Shown in pieces: positions 23,805 through 35,399 of a DNA stretch of 64,000 bases (the first letter of the stretch is position 1; the number at the start of each line of letters is the position of its first letter). The notes below the pieces were generated by a model. It did no database searches, had not been told where the DNA came from, and saw only the letters and a program-made list of their open reading frames with translations. This DNA is from Euptelea pleiosperma (Eukaryota > Streptophyta > Magnoliopsida > Ranunculales > Eupteleaceae). The translations under genes and the position numbers were made by a program. The DNA lies in assembly GCA_035048495.1 (NCBI GenBank), contig CM068552.1, positions 27,220,154 to 27,284,153 of the forward strand, in the 5' to 3' direction.

Positions 23805-24667
23805 TGAAAGTAGGATTTTTCCGCGTCGTTGGAAACGGAAATCCTAATCTCTAAATTGATCCGATTATCCTGTAAAATTAGAACTTCTTGCACAGTGGGA
23901 AGTTTCGGATGTCGATCCGCACTCGGGTGAATGTTAGTGCACTAAGGAACATACACTATCAGAAAATTGCCAGATATGATGGATAGAAGAGAATGATTGA
24001 TCGATTTAAAATATTTTTTTTTTTTAAATTCACAATTAATCTAATGGAATTAAGAGAGAGAAAATGCATTAATTGGAAGAGATAACTTTATTCATCAAAA
24101 TAATTCAACTTACATCTTAGAAAACAATTAGCAATGAACTTTATCTAGAAAGCAAAATAAACCCTTACCTAGAAAGCATATAAAGATAGAGAGAGAAAAA
24201 GGTAGAAATTCTTAGAGAGAGAAAATGGTGAAGAGTGAAGAAAAGGAATTCTAAAATGCCCTAGAGAGAGAAAAGTATTGAGATAGAAAGAGATGGACAG
24301 GAGTGAGAAACTTACCAGATTTTGGCTAATGGAGATCGGCCAATAGCTAGAGGATGGTGATCGAGGTGGCTGTTCATGGGAACAATGGAGGATGTGTGCA
24401 TCGATTCAAGGTGGTGCGCTGGTGGCTTGCAACTGCTTCAACGATTGAGTTAAAGAGGAGAGTGGCTAAAGGGACCAGCATACCTCACGGTCTCTTCTCT
24501 TTTTTTCCTTTTTTCTTTCTTTTTTTTTTTTTTTTTTTGTTTAAGAAAGAGGACAGCAAGAAGGAGGCGAGCAGAAGGGGAGAATGGATGGCTTGGGGCG
24601 TGATTTTGGGCTGTTGCAGGTGGTGGCTTCGGTTTCTCTTCCACGAGAAACGTCAGCTGGTGAGGGG
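23805..24667 (-). repeat. Element B right (5') LTR, first part
   Basis: It matches 12090 to about 12980 of the left LTR. It is interrupted after gtgagggg by solo LTR S2; the LTR resumes at 28469. Confidence 0.87.
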
Positions 24668-27600
24668 TGATATTCGCTTAAAAGTGCTTATTTTAAGCCA
24701 TTATCCTTTAGCGTTATCACACTCTCCCATGTTAAATTTCGCTATTTATCCACTTTTCTATGTCAATCTCTTTCATTGCGTAGAACACACTTTTTCGGAC
24801 GAAATGGTATATTTGCATGCATTAAACGCATTTATGAAAGTCTAAATATGAAGCCGTTTTGATTAAGTCTCATTACTCGCTTCTCGTTATTGCAGGAAAC
24901 CCGATCGGGCAATTTTCGAGACTTGCGGACCTAGGATCAACCATTGCAGCCCACTATCAAAGCTTAAAGAGCCAACAGGCTATGACTAGAAGATACAGGC
25001 CAAGTACGGGTCAAGTCAAAGGATCGTAGAGCCAAATAAAGACCAAGAGAGAGGCAAAAAAACTGAAGACCAAGATACGAACTAAAGTGATTCGAAGCCG
25101 TATCAAATGACGGCTTATGTGATTTGTGAAGCCGACTGAAGATTACATTGAAGATCAGGGTTCAAGATCCTCTGCCAGCTCTTTTGTCTTTATTTTGTAT
25201 TATTTTCTCTCTCCTCTCTCCTAATTCTCTCTCCATCTCTTTAGACGCTAATATTTAACCCTTAGATCATCTCATACTACCTTTAGATCCTTAGATCAAC
25301 CGTCTGATCCTCCTCTTCATGATCTAACTGCCCATATCCTACCATCTAATCATTAGATGGATCATCCTAACCCTCCGATTTCCATCATCTAACCTCAGAT
25401 TTCATCTCCTCTAGCTCTATCCCATCTCTCACGGCTTTTCTACCGCTAGATCTTCTTTTCCACCGTTAGATTTTCAATCGGACCGTTAGATCGCTCATTG
25501 GACCGTTGGATCTCTCCAGATTCGACGGTTCGCTAATCTTGGGACTAACCAAATCATCGATCCACTCATTCATTCCATGGCCCATGGCCCATGGCTCACT
25601 GGCATTCTTTGGACCCCCATGGCCTTCGCCAATCTCGACCCCATCTTAGTGGCAAAAGGGCCCACTTGAGAAGCCCAGTGAATAGGCCCAACTCAAGCTC
25701 TAATCCTATGGCCAAGATCGATTATTCCATCCATTCTTAACTTCTCAATCCCACGGCTTTATTGTAGTTGGAATGAGGGAGAAATGGTCTCCTATGACCA
25801 TTTCCCCTCAATGACGTGGATTTCTCTCTTCTAACCTACCCCCACATTTCTCTCTCACGTAACCTCTTCCTCTCACATCCTTATAGATCTAGATCTCTCC
25901 TTCTCTTGGAGATCACTCGTTCACTCTCACTTGCTCCCTGGCCTTGATAGAAAACAAGAGAAGAAGCCATGGGCTCCTTCCTTCCTCCTCTATTTTTCTC
26001 CACGGCTATCATCTCTGCCACCACCGTTTGCTGCATAAACAGGCTCTACTCTTGCAGATCGGAGATACCCTCTTCCACTGATAGGATGATCTCTCTTGGA
26101 GGAAGAACATGGGAGCCATGGGCTCCTCCCATCTCTCCCACCGTTGCTGGTTCGATTAGCAAACCCGAAACGGTTGTGGGTCCTTTCACTTCCACCATGC
26201 ACCACTGCTGATTCTTCAAAACCAGCAACGTGCTGCTCATCTCCTTGGGTTCCGGCATCCCTTGCCGTTACAGACTTGCACACACCCACCTGCAAAATCC
26301 GGTCGGTTTCCATGGAGGAAACCGACCACCTCACCATTAACGGACCTGCAACTCAGGCAGGTCCGTCCATCCTCGTCTTCCTCAGTCCGTGGATATCACG
26401 GACTGCTGGTTGCACAGAACTTCACCGTTGTGAGTTGCAGGTCGTTCTTCTCCACGTCACCAGCAACCACCGTCCACAGATCTGATGTGTACACTTGCGT
26501 CTTCTTCGGGTTACATCTTCTTCGTCAATCAACACCTGCAGATCCGCCTTCCACCACCGTTTCGGGCAGACCTGCAACTCCGGCAGGTCTGCAACACTTC
26601 CCTTTGGCTGGAGCACCATCTACATCTCCTCCCACCGATGCATCTCTTCTTCATCCTCTTTCTCTCCACTAGTGATGGCCTGCTCCACCTCTTCTCCTCC
26701 ATGCATCTGAGTTGCACATGCAACCCCCCAGCACTCTTCTTTACTGGTGCGTCCCTCACCTGAGTTGCAATCAAACTTCTTCCTCACAAACTCAGTGCAC
26801 CTCTGCTGCATCTACACTAGCAGACAAGCAAAACCTCCAATTTTCTGCCCCCCTTCATCACCGTTGCATAGAGGTGCAACACCGTCTGCAACTCACTCTA
26901 GCAATGCCTCTTCCTCCACAGCCAACAGCCACCTGCTGGCCGGATTGCCTCCCCTTATCCTCCTCCAAGCTGTGTAGCAACCACCAGTGCACTACTGTGC
27001 ACGTGATTCTCACCATTGCCACCACGTTGCAAGGTGTAACCCTTGCACCTGCTCTTGACTTCGCCGGACTGCACACCAGCACGTCCTTGCTGTCCTCCCC
27101 ATCACCAGCAAGCATGAAAGCTCCACAGCTTTCCTTCATAGCAGCACCTCCAACAGCCACGGACTGCACCATGGCCAGCACCCTTTCCGAACGGCACATG
27201 GTGATCTCCAGGGCTTTGCTCTCCTTGCATGTCTCATTGCTACCCCTTGTAGCCACTTGCCTTATTCCTACGAGGCTTCGTACTTCACCATGACAGCGTG
27301 ACAGGCTGCCATAGCGATGCTCCTCTCATGGTGCATCTACACCAATGCACTGTATGTGTTCCCTCGCCTCTTTCATCCATGGCTGGAAGCCACAATGGCA
27401 ATTCATGCACCTTGCCGCTATCTTCATGACTGATCCGATCAATGGTAAGTGTTTGAGGTTTGTTTCTCTCTCTTCTCCTTGTTTCTCTCTCTAGGATTTC
27501 TCCTCTCTCTCTAGAAATCCTAGTTTCTCTCTCTACATTTCATTTTCTCTTTCTCTTTCTCTAACGGACATGGAAGGGACGTCTCATTCCTAAACCTGTG

Positions 27601-28463
27601 TCCAAACCCTCACTTTCTCTCTCTAGAGTTAGTGACTTTCTCTCTCTACCTAGTTTCTCTCACTTTCTCTTTCTAGACGACATGGAAGGGACGTGACGTC
27701 CCTAATCCCATGTTCTCTCTCTAGAGTGAGATTTCTCTCTTTAAGTCTATTTTCTCTCTCTAGATACTTTCAACTACATTCTCAGGCCGATCGCCTATTC
27801 ACTTGGCCGACTCCTTTCGGCTAGTGAAAAGGTGAGCTTTTTAGGGCACATTATAGTACATTAGCCAATTCACATCTACCTTGTCGGCCGGTAAGAGTCG
27901 ATGTGGATTCCACGATTGAGCAGCATTCCATAAAATTTGGACGGTCCTCTTCTTGATCGGTAGCGCCCTTAGCTCCAAAGGTCATGGGATGCTTCTCTGT
28001 CAAAACCCTTCTCTTGATTGAAGCATTCATCGAAGTCTTGGACGATCCTCTTCTTGATCGGTAGCGCCCTTAGCTCTGAGATTTCAATGGACGTTTCTTT
28101 CCCTTACCTCTTCATCTCTCATCCCTTTACATGCTTTCTTACATGCTTTCTTTGTTTCTGTTATTTTGATTTATGTACGCACTCTTTGATGATTAATGAA
28201 GTTGTTTTTGATATTTTGGTGTTCTGAATCTCAAATGAATGTTGTTTTTAAATCGACTCGCTCTTCTCATCTCTTCCACCATTCTCATTTCTCTCTGTAT
28301 ATTATTTGTCAGTTTAATTCCTTATTGTGCTAACTCACACCGAGTGCGGATCGACATCCGACACGTACTGCTATACAAGTTATATTTTGCAGATAATCGG
28401 ATTTTACAAATATTGTTGAAGTTAGGGTTTTCGAATTGACGACACGGAAAAATCCTTCTTTCA
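24668..28463 (+). mobile_element. Solo LTR S2 (same family, long variant)
   Basis: It starts tgatattcgcttaaaagtgc and ends cggaaaaatccttctttca, the same termini as S1 and the reverse of the element B LTRs. Perfect 5-bp target duplications agggg lie at 24663-24667 and 28464-28468. At 3796 bp it is about 1.2 kb longer than the other LTRs. The likely excess is around 25.9-27.4 kb, a C-rich stretch with many ctgcaact/gttgca blocks and several meaningless overlapping frames (for example 26712-27293). A ~37-bp block is repeated at about 27940 and 28041. No internal retroelement region is attached. Confidence 0.82.
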
Positions 28464-28468
28464 AGGGG

Positions 28469-30217
28469 CGCACAGCTCCCCCTAATGAAGACGGTGGCTG
28501 GGATCATAGAGGAGATCCTCATCTCCTTCCTTCTTCTCCTTTTCACTTTTTATTTTTTTTTATTTTTGTAAGATGGAAGGGAAAAGGGAGTGAGAACGGC
28601 TGGGAAACAGCAACCGTTGGTTGCTTGGTGGAGGAGGTGGCAGGCGCTTCTGGCGGAGCAAGAACCGACGGAGCGGAGGTGATGGTTGCTGCCCACGGCA
28701 GCAAGCTGTGCTATGCACAGGCGGAGGAGAAAGTCAGCAACGTCACGCGCAGGCGGTGCAACTGGCTGGAGAGGGCGAGTTGCCCCAGAAACCTGCAAGA
28801 CGAAGCGGAAGAACCTTAGAAAAAGACGGCTGGAGTTCTGCAACTCTGGCCGGTAATGAATCCGTGAAGAAGAAGAAGAAAAAAAAATGAAAAAGAAGAA
28901 AACGAGAGGAGAAGAGAGAAGGTGACAAAGGAGAGGAGGAAAGAGGAGAAGAAGAGGGAGAAGAGGTTGCTGGTTCGTGTGACCAGAGTTGCAGGCTGCA
29001 ACTCCGGTGGGGGCGTTAGAGAAGATGAAGAAGGTGAAGAAGATGAAGGAGAAACGAAGAAGAAGAAGGGTAGAATGTGGGGGGGGAGGAGAGGAGAATG
29101 GGGGAAGGATTTGAAGAGATGGGAGGGGGATTAGGGTTCCAAAGAACCCTTCTCCTTCCCCTTTTAAAGCTCCCTAGTTTCCATTAATGGAAATTAGAGA
29201 ATTTTTGAAATAAATTTTTTTTTTTTTAAATAAAATACTACTTTTCTTTGAAGAATGTCCCCATTTAGTGGACCCCCCATTTTTTAAAATTTAATTTAAA
29301 ATTATTTTGAAATTCACGGGGTCCACTAACTGGTCGAACAGCGGGTCGATGATGATGGGCCCGGATACTGGCCCACATGGATTGATGATGTCCATCGTTT
29401 CACAAGATGATGTGACAGACAATCTGATGGCGATCGGATGGATGGTGACTTGATTGGGACCCAGATTGGTAGATCTACGGATCTAGAGAGATCCAACGGT
29501 CCGGTGGATGATCCAACGGTCCGGTGGATGATCCAACGGTCCGATTGAAGATCCAACGATTAGAAAGCTAAGGGAGATGAGACAGAGCCAATGGGCATGA
29601 GTTCTGGGGTTAGGTCAGTAGATTCGAAGACCGAGAGATGAAGAGAGAGAGAATAAGGAGAGATGAGAGAGAAAATATCAGAAAATGGAGATAAAAGTAT
29701 TGGCAGAGGGTCTGGAACCCTGGTCTTCACTGTGACCATCCTCACGCTTCTCCAGTAGAGTAGACTATCATTCCTTGCTGACTCATGTGGCTTTAAATGC
29801 TTTGGTCCGTCTCTTGGTCATTGGCTCTCCTACTCTCTTCGTTCTTTGGGCCGGCTTTTTGGTCCTATTCAGCCCATAGTTGGCCCATATCTTCTAGTTA
29901 TAGCATGTGGGCTCTTTAAGCTTTGATAATGGGCTTTCCTGATCGATGTGGGCTCGCAAGTCTCGAGAATTGTCCCATGGGGATTTCCTACGACAGAAGA
30001 AGCGCGTAATGAGACTCTATCAGAATGACTTCATGTCTAGACTTCCGAAAATATGTTTAATGCATGCAAATATACTATTTCATCTAGAAAAGTATGTTCT
30101 ACGCAACAAAAGAGACTCTTACATAGAAAAGTAGATAAATAGAGCATTTTAATGTAGGAGAGTGTGAAAACGCTTAGAAGATAACAGTGGAAAATATACA
30201 CTTTTAAGCGAATATCA
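28469..30217 (-). repeat. Element B right (5') LTR, second part
   Basis: It resumes with cgcacagctccccctaatg, exactly where the left LTR reads on at about 12988. It ends aagcgaatatca. It has two extra 20-bp units of gatccaacggtccggtggat at about 29490-29529 that the left LTR lacks. Confidence 0.87.
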
Positions 30218-30222
30218 CTTGG

Positions 30223-31073
30223 ACAGCCTGCAACTCATTCTTTCACGTCATCACCTTATGCCATTACCTTCCACGGATCTGCTTCCATGCATAGCGGTTG
30301 AACGTGCTCACCGCATCTGCCCCTTCACACCACAAGGTCGCTAGCACCATCCACGACTGGCTCCACCCATTACTTCATCAGTTCGGGCTCTCCAATCCAG
30401 GCCATTTGCTTCCTCATCAATTAGGAGCAACAACACATGGTTGAATCACCACAGCTAAGACCTTTGCTGCACCACCACGATGGTCGATTCATTCATACTC
30501 TTGATGCACCCAAGAGTGCACACATTTTCATGGTCACTTCATTGGCCAAATTTTGGTAAGTTTGCAATGGTGAGAGTTCCTTTCTCTCTCTAGTTCTTCC
30601 CTGTTTCTCGCTCTAAAACTTCTAGTTTTTCCCCTTTCTCTCCCTAAGCTGTAGAATTTTCTCTCTCTACTTTTTGGGCTTTTTCTCTCACTAGCTTTTT
30701 TTATTTTTTGGATGCTTTCTAGTTAATTATTTTTCTATTTTGTTGAGCAAATTAGTTAATGTAATCGATTTACTTTTGAATTAATGAAGCTTTGAATAAA
30801 ATGTGTTAATGTTGTTAGTTATCAATGATCCCCTTCGAAAGCAAGTTTTAAATCTTGACCATCAATCACCACTCTCACCTCTCCATCAATTTCTGGCAAA
30901 TATCTGTCATTTTATGTGTCTGAATTGTGCAAACTAACCTCGAGTGCGGATCAACATCTAACATACTTCCACCATGCAAAGAATCGCTTAATTTTGTAGG
31001 AAATCTCGGATAATTTACAAATGTGTTGATTCTAGGGTTTTCGAATCCAACGACGCGGAAAAACCATGTTTCA
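30223..31073 (+). mobile_element. Solo LTR S1, right part
   Basis: This is the continuation of S1 after the nested element B, ending gacgcggaaaaaccatgtttca. Element A sequence resumes at 31074. No coding sequence is visible. Confidence 0.75.
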
Positions 31074-31263
31074 CTTAGCCTCCTATTTTCTTCTTGTAAT
31101 TTCCTGACCAGTTCTTGATGGTCATTCTGTTCTTCTCGTACTTTCTCTCCTCTGAAATGGTATCTCGAAGATCCTTGACGGGGCTGGCTTCCCTGCCGTT
31201 TAGTTCTGTTCGCCGCGTGTTCACCATTCCGAATCCTCTTGTTGTCATGGATTACTGAGTTAA
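31074..31263 (-). pseudogene. Element A gag N-terminal part
   Basis: Minus-strand reading after the PBS gives a charged, coiled-coil-prone segment that includes QELVRKLQEENRRL and runs up to the S1 insertion point. The other half of gag is at 9716-10300. Confidence 0.6.
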
Positions 31264-31280
31264 TCCCACAGACGGCGCCA
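31264..31280 (-). promoter_or_regulatory. Element A primer binding site
   Basis: The minus strand reads TGGCGCCGTCTGTGGGA, five bases from the LTR end at 31286. It differs from the PBS of element C (48398-48414) at one position. It fixes the element's orientation as minus. Confidence 0.75.
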
Positions 31281-31285
31281 GAAGA

Positions 31286-32378
31286 TGTGGGGGAAAAATC
31301 TGTGATCTTTGCCAGCACGATCCCCGAAGAAACAGACTGGTGGTTTGTAGACGAACTTTCCGACGTAGTCGGCTGCACTTCTGATGGTCTTGAGAGGAAT
31401 AGGCCAATTGGTGTCCCGCCTTGCCTGGATTGGTTACTCCATGATTGCTGACATGCTCTCCGGTCACCGTGGTACCTACAAATCACACTCCGACGCTCAA
31501 GTCAGGATAGATCCAAATACTGTAGGTCTTGTTCTTTATACATGTTTCTCCTTCTCTTGCCTGTTTTTCCGATCTATTCTTCATCAGATCTTCTCTCTCT
31601 TTATAGGGCTCTCAACAAGGAGCACGTCGTCATTGCGGAGTGTAACCATCACTTCTTGATAACGACTTTCTGTTGCTTTTCTTGGTCTGAGGGGAATGCT
31701 TCCCCCAGGTGCTTTGCGAGATGACGTTTCATCCGTCTAGGCTGAATCAGCGAGTATTTGCCACATGTTCTAGATGTAGCTTGTCGGATTATCTGTGCGA
31801 AGGTATCTGACAAGCCCCATCTTATAGTCGAACTAAATTTCATCGCGTGTTCCGACAAGGTCTATTTTCTAGTCGGACGGATTTGTCACATGTTCCGACA
31901 AGGTCCATCCTCTAGTCGGACGGCTTCGTCATGTGTTCCAACAAGGTCCATCTTCTAGTCGGATGGCTTCGTTAGGTGTTCCAACAAGGTCCATCCTCTA
32001 GTCGGACGGCTTCGTCACACGTTCCGACAAGGTCCATCTTCTTCTCGGACGGCTTCATCGCGTATTCCGACAAGGTCCATCCTCTAGTCGGACAGCTTCA
32101 TCACGTGTTCCGACAAGGTCCATCTTCTAGTCAGATGGCTTCGTTAGGTGTTCCGACAAGGTCCATCCTCTAGTCGGACAGCTTCGTCACGTGTTCCGAC
32201 AAGGTCCATCTTCTTCTCGGATGGTTTTGTCACGTGTTCCGACAAGGAGGTATGTTTATCGAGTTGTTGGCCGAGGTGGTCTGTGAACCACGAGGCCAAT
32301 ATGCCTCTTATCGGAGTACGTGCCTATTTAAGTGACACATGGCAGTGTTTTAGCCGTTCGGAAAATAGGGTACCCACA
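31286..32378 (-). repeat. Element A right (5') LTR
   Basis: It is 1093 bp and matches 4720-5860, including the 43-bp minisatellite (about 11 units, roughly 31770-32250). It ends gggtacccaca. The lengths differ (1141 against 1093 bp) mainly through array size, and point differences are frequent, suggesting an older insertion than B or C. Confidence 0.85.
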
Positions 32379-32383
32379 CTAAT

Positions 32384-32729
32384 GATGACGTAAAGGTGTG
32401 TGAAAACCTATTTCCCAACTAGATCTATTCCGTGTAAGATCATAGAAATCTGATCTTATTTAAGAAATCAAATGGGTTCAAGAGGGGTTTAAACAAATTT
32501 CTAAAATCATTAAAGAAGATTCCTTGAGGAGAGTGTGTTGCTTAGCCCTCTCGTATTATCCATTAAAATGCTTCAAAGGAGCATTAGGATCAAACTGATA
32601 ACAAAATTATTTTTTGGGTTTCTTTGAAGAAAAATAGAGTTTATGGGAGAAGAACAGAATTGACAGCACCATCTGAGTCCAAGAATTATGGGAGCAACTA
32701 CTCTCTCATACTCAATTTATACTGGATGA
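32384..32729. other. Unassigned flank of element A
   Basis: No gene or recognised repeat is visible. A decayed Tat-like pol fragment begins just after it. Confidence 0.4.
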
Positions 32730-34930
32730 GTGGTTCTACAAGGTATCTTTTCAAACTTTGGAAAGCTTCTTCACATTCCATACATTGTCCATTCAAATCT
32801 GCTCTGCTTCCTTAAGAAATGGAATAGAGATCGGCACCTATTTGAGGATTTGGAAATGAATTGGTTTAACACGGCCACCATCCCAACCAACTTCTACACT
32901 TATTTTTTACTACATGGAGAAGGCATATTCTGCAGAGCTCGGATATGATCTGGGTTGGTCTCGATGCCTCTCTTTGTAATAATGTGCCCTAGGAACTTTC
33001 CCAACGACAAGCTGAACAGGGATTTCTCAGGGTTCAGCTTCAATCGGTATTCTCTTAATACACGAAAGGTTGCTTCGAGGTCTTCCAAGTGATTTTCTCA
33101 GCTTTCATTCTTCACCAACATGTCATCTATGTAAACTCCCATGGTTTTGCTGAATTTATCCCTGAACATGTCCTCTACCAGTCGCTAGTAGGTGGCTCCC
33201 GCATTCTTCTGATCAAAGGGCATGCGCCTATAACAAAATGTTCCCCTGTCAATGTAGAATACAATTTTCTCTCAATCAGCCTAGTATCTGGTTATACCCC
33301 AAGTAGCCGTCCATAAAGGACAAGAGTCCAAACCTTGTTATCTGGTCCACCATCTCGTCTACTCGGGGCATAATATAACTATTTTTGGGGCAGACTTTGT
33401 TCAAGTCGGTGAAGTCGATGCATACTTGGACCTTCTCATTCTTCTTTGGCATAGCTATGGTATTGGAGATCCAATCTGGGTACTTCACATCTTCTATTAT
33501 TCTAGCTTCCAACAGTCTGCCCACCTCTTCGGAGATGACCTGGGTTAATCAGGTCTAACTCTCTGTTTTATGGGGTATGCACCCTTTATGATGTTCAGCT
33601 TGTGGCTCACAATGCTCATATCTATCCCCGACACATCTTTCATCGACCAAGTGAAGTCATCAACATTCTTTTTCAAGAAGTCCCCCAATATCTTCTTCTT
33701 TTCTCGGCTCAAATTCGAGCCAATATAGGTGATATTCCTCTCTCCTTTGCCCCGTGTTCGAATGGGCTCAACTTCTTCTATTGTTATTTTTTCTTTTTCG
33801 GCCTCGTCATCGGACAAGGGGGACTGTGATTGCTACTTGTCGGACAGGCCGGCGTCAATCTCCTCAGTCGAGGAGTCTTCTTCATCTCTCTGACCATGGC
33901 AACTTGGAATATTTGTGCCATACTCTAGCCTCTCATGATCTTGTATTGCCCATGGGGTGTCAATAATCTGATCACCTGGTAGAAAGTGGATGGAACTGCC
34001 TTCATACTGTGAGTCTGCCACCTTTCCAAGATTACATTATAGGCAGAAGGAGCATCTACCACCAAAAACTTTGTTGGTAGTGTCACCGGCCATGTCGTTA
34101 CCGGTAACACTATCTGCCATAGGGATTCTGACACCGCCCCATTGAACCCGTAAATTGCAGCTCTGGTAGGTTCCAACATTGTCTAATCAATTCCCATGCT
34201 GTCGAATGCCAATTTGAACAAAATTTCTATGGAGCTCTCGCAATCTATCAAAATTCTCTTCATTGAAAAATTCCCTATAGCTAGGGAAATTTTTAGGACA
34301 TCCACATGGGGTGCCATCACCTTCTTTAGATCCTTGCTCGAGAACCATGTCGTCGTCCTTGGGTCAAGGTCTCCAGTATTCACTGGCTCCACCAATCTCA
34401 GCTGAGCCGAGAGCTCCATAACTTCCTATATGCTCATCGGTCTTTTGACCTTATCACAATGAGCATTACCAGTCTTCGAGTACCCATTATAGATCATGTG
34501 GATCAAGTTCCTTAGAGGACTTCTCTCATTCTGGGTCATCGCTCTGGGGTCGGCCCATCTCCTTCTTCTTGGGCCCCTGCCGGGGCCACAAACTGCAACA
34601 ACATTCCATGATTGATCAAGATCTAGATGAGACCTTTCAACGCATAGCAATCATTGGTTGGATGGTCTTGCGCTTCGTGGTAAGTGCAGTAATGCTTTTC
34701 TAGCCTTTCTTCATAAGTTTTGTTAGGAGGCTTGAAGAAAGTCTCTCCCTGAATTTTTTCTAGGATACTTGATGGTGTCTCCGTCAGAGGTGGATTTTGA
34801 GGCCCATTATGTGTTTTTAGGCTTATGATTAAACTTATTTTCCTCGAATCATTCCATGAACTGTTCCACAATGCATTCTACATCACTACCCCACCCCTGA
34901 GACCATGGATCTTGGTTGCGGACTTCAAGT
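32730..34930 (-). pseudogene. Decayed Tat-like gag-protease-RT fragment
   Basis: Reading the minus strand from right to left: a gag C-terminal part (34871-34426); a protease (34419-33925) with RILIDCESSIEILF, which keeps the catalytic Asp but has CES where DTGS-type sites have TG; a linker and RT N terminus (33817-33545); RT with KVQVCIDFTDLNKVCPK and FMDGYLGYNQI (33524-33276); and a C-terminal RT part with EKSLFSLSLGKFLGHI (33088-32900). Frames change repeatedly. RNase H, integrase and LTRs are not attached. Its domains match those of element C. Confidence 0.8.
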
Positions 34931-35399
34931 CAGACATAGTTGTCGCAGGTCAATCCAGTAGAACCGTGACCGATGCATCACAATATAATCCCACACATTG
35001 AATACCAAACTCTGATATCGCTATTAACAAAACTTGACTTTTTCGTTTGTGTGAAAATACTAAAATAAAGTGATAATAATATAAAACACAACTACATAAG
35101 TGAAACACCAATGCACTGTCAAATTAAATTCAACAATATGTTATTTAACTTGAGGGGTTACAACGAGATGTAGATTAGGCAGAAACATTGATGTAGAGAA
35201 AAAATCCCTCACACCCCCTTGAGATACGCGCAATAACCATGTCAAATTGGCGAAGACCAAAATCCCGAAAACTTTCTAACTATGGATCCGAGAAAACAAT
35301 TCGAGTGTTACAAGAGAAATGTGGCTAAGGATTGAAAATTACGACCAAAGGACACTTTGAGGACCCCACTTGGTCAACTTTAGAATAGTCAAAGAAGGT
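34931..35399. other. Unassigned AT-rich stretch
   Basis: No coding frame is visible. A ccaaactctgatatcgc block near 35006 faintly resembles the complement of a tRNA-Met-type retroelement primer site, so this may be more retroelement debris. I could not establish that. Confidence 0.3.

Larger units (their letters stand above)
12090..30217 (-). mobile_element. Element B: full-length Athila-like Ty3/gypsy retrotransposon
   Basis: Both LTRs (12090-14693 and 23805-30217 minus the S2 insertion) start TGAAAGTAGGATTTTTCC and end GCGAATATCA on the + strand. Perfect 5-bp target duplications cttgg lie at 12085-12089 and 30218-30222. On the minus strand the order is 5' LTR, PBS, a 1.6-kb leader, gag, protease, RT-RNase H, integrase, a 2-kb non-coding stretch, PPT and 3' LTR. 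The PBS TGGCGCCGCTGCCG, DLGAS protease, long LTRs and lack of a chromodomain fit the Athila lineage. All frames are degraded. Confidence 0.88.
4720..32378 (-). mobile_element. Element A: Tat-like Ty3/gypsy LTR retrotransposon with nested insertions
   Basis: It runs from TGTGGGG at 4720 to CCCACA at 32378, with 5-bp flanks ctaac (4715-4719) and ctaat (32379-32383). On the minus strand the order is 5' LTR (31286-32378), PBS, gag, a small pol remnant and 3' LTR (4720-5860). An opposite-strand gene lies between pol and the 3' LTR. The element is cut in its gag region by a 20.8-kb nested block (10301-31073). Most of pol is missing, so it could move only with help from a relative. Confidence 0.8.

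Noticed and set aside
26712..27293. 193-codon frame in solo LTR S2
   Set aside because: It overlaps several frames on both strands in C-rich LTR sequence, with no recognisable motif and no promoter or splice context of its own.
31039..31056. tRNA B-box-like 'tttcgaatcc'
   Set aside because: No A box, no cloverleaf and no acceptor stem around it. It is part of the LTR end of S1.
32730..34930. The Tat-like pol fragment as the missing pol of element A
   Set aside because: It lies outside the right LTR of element A and beyond its target duplication, so it is a separate older relic and not part of A.
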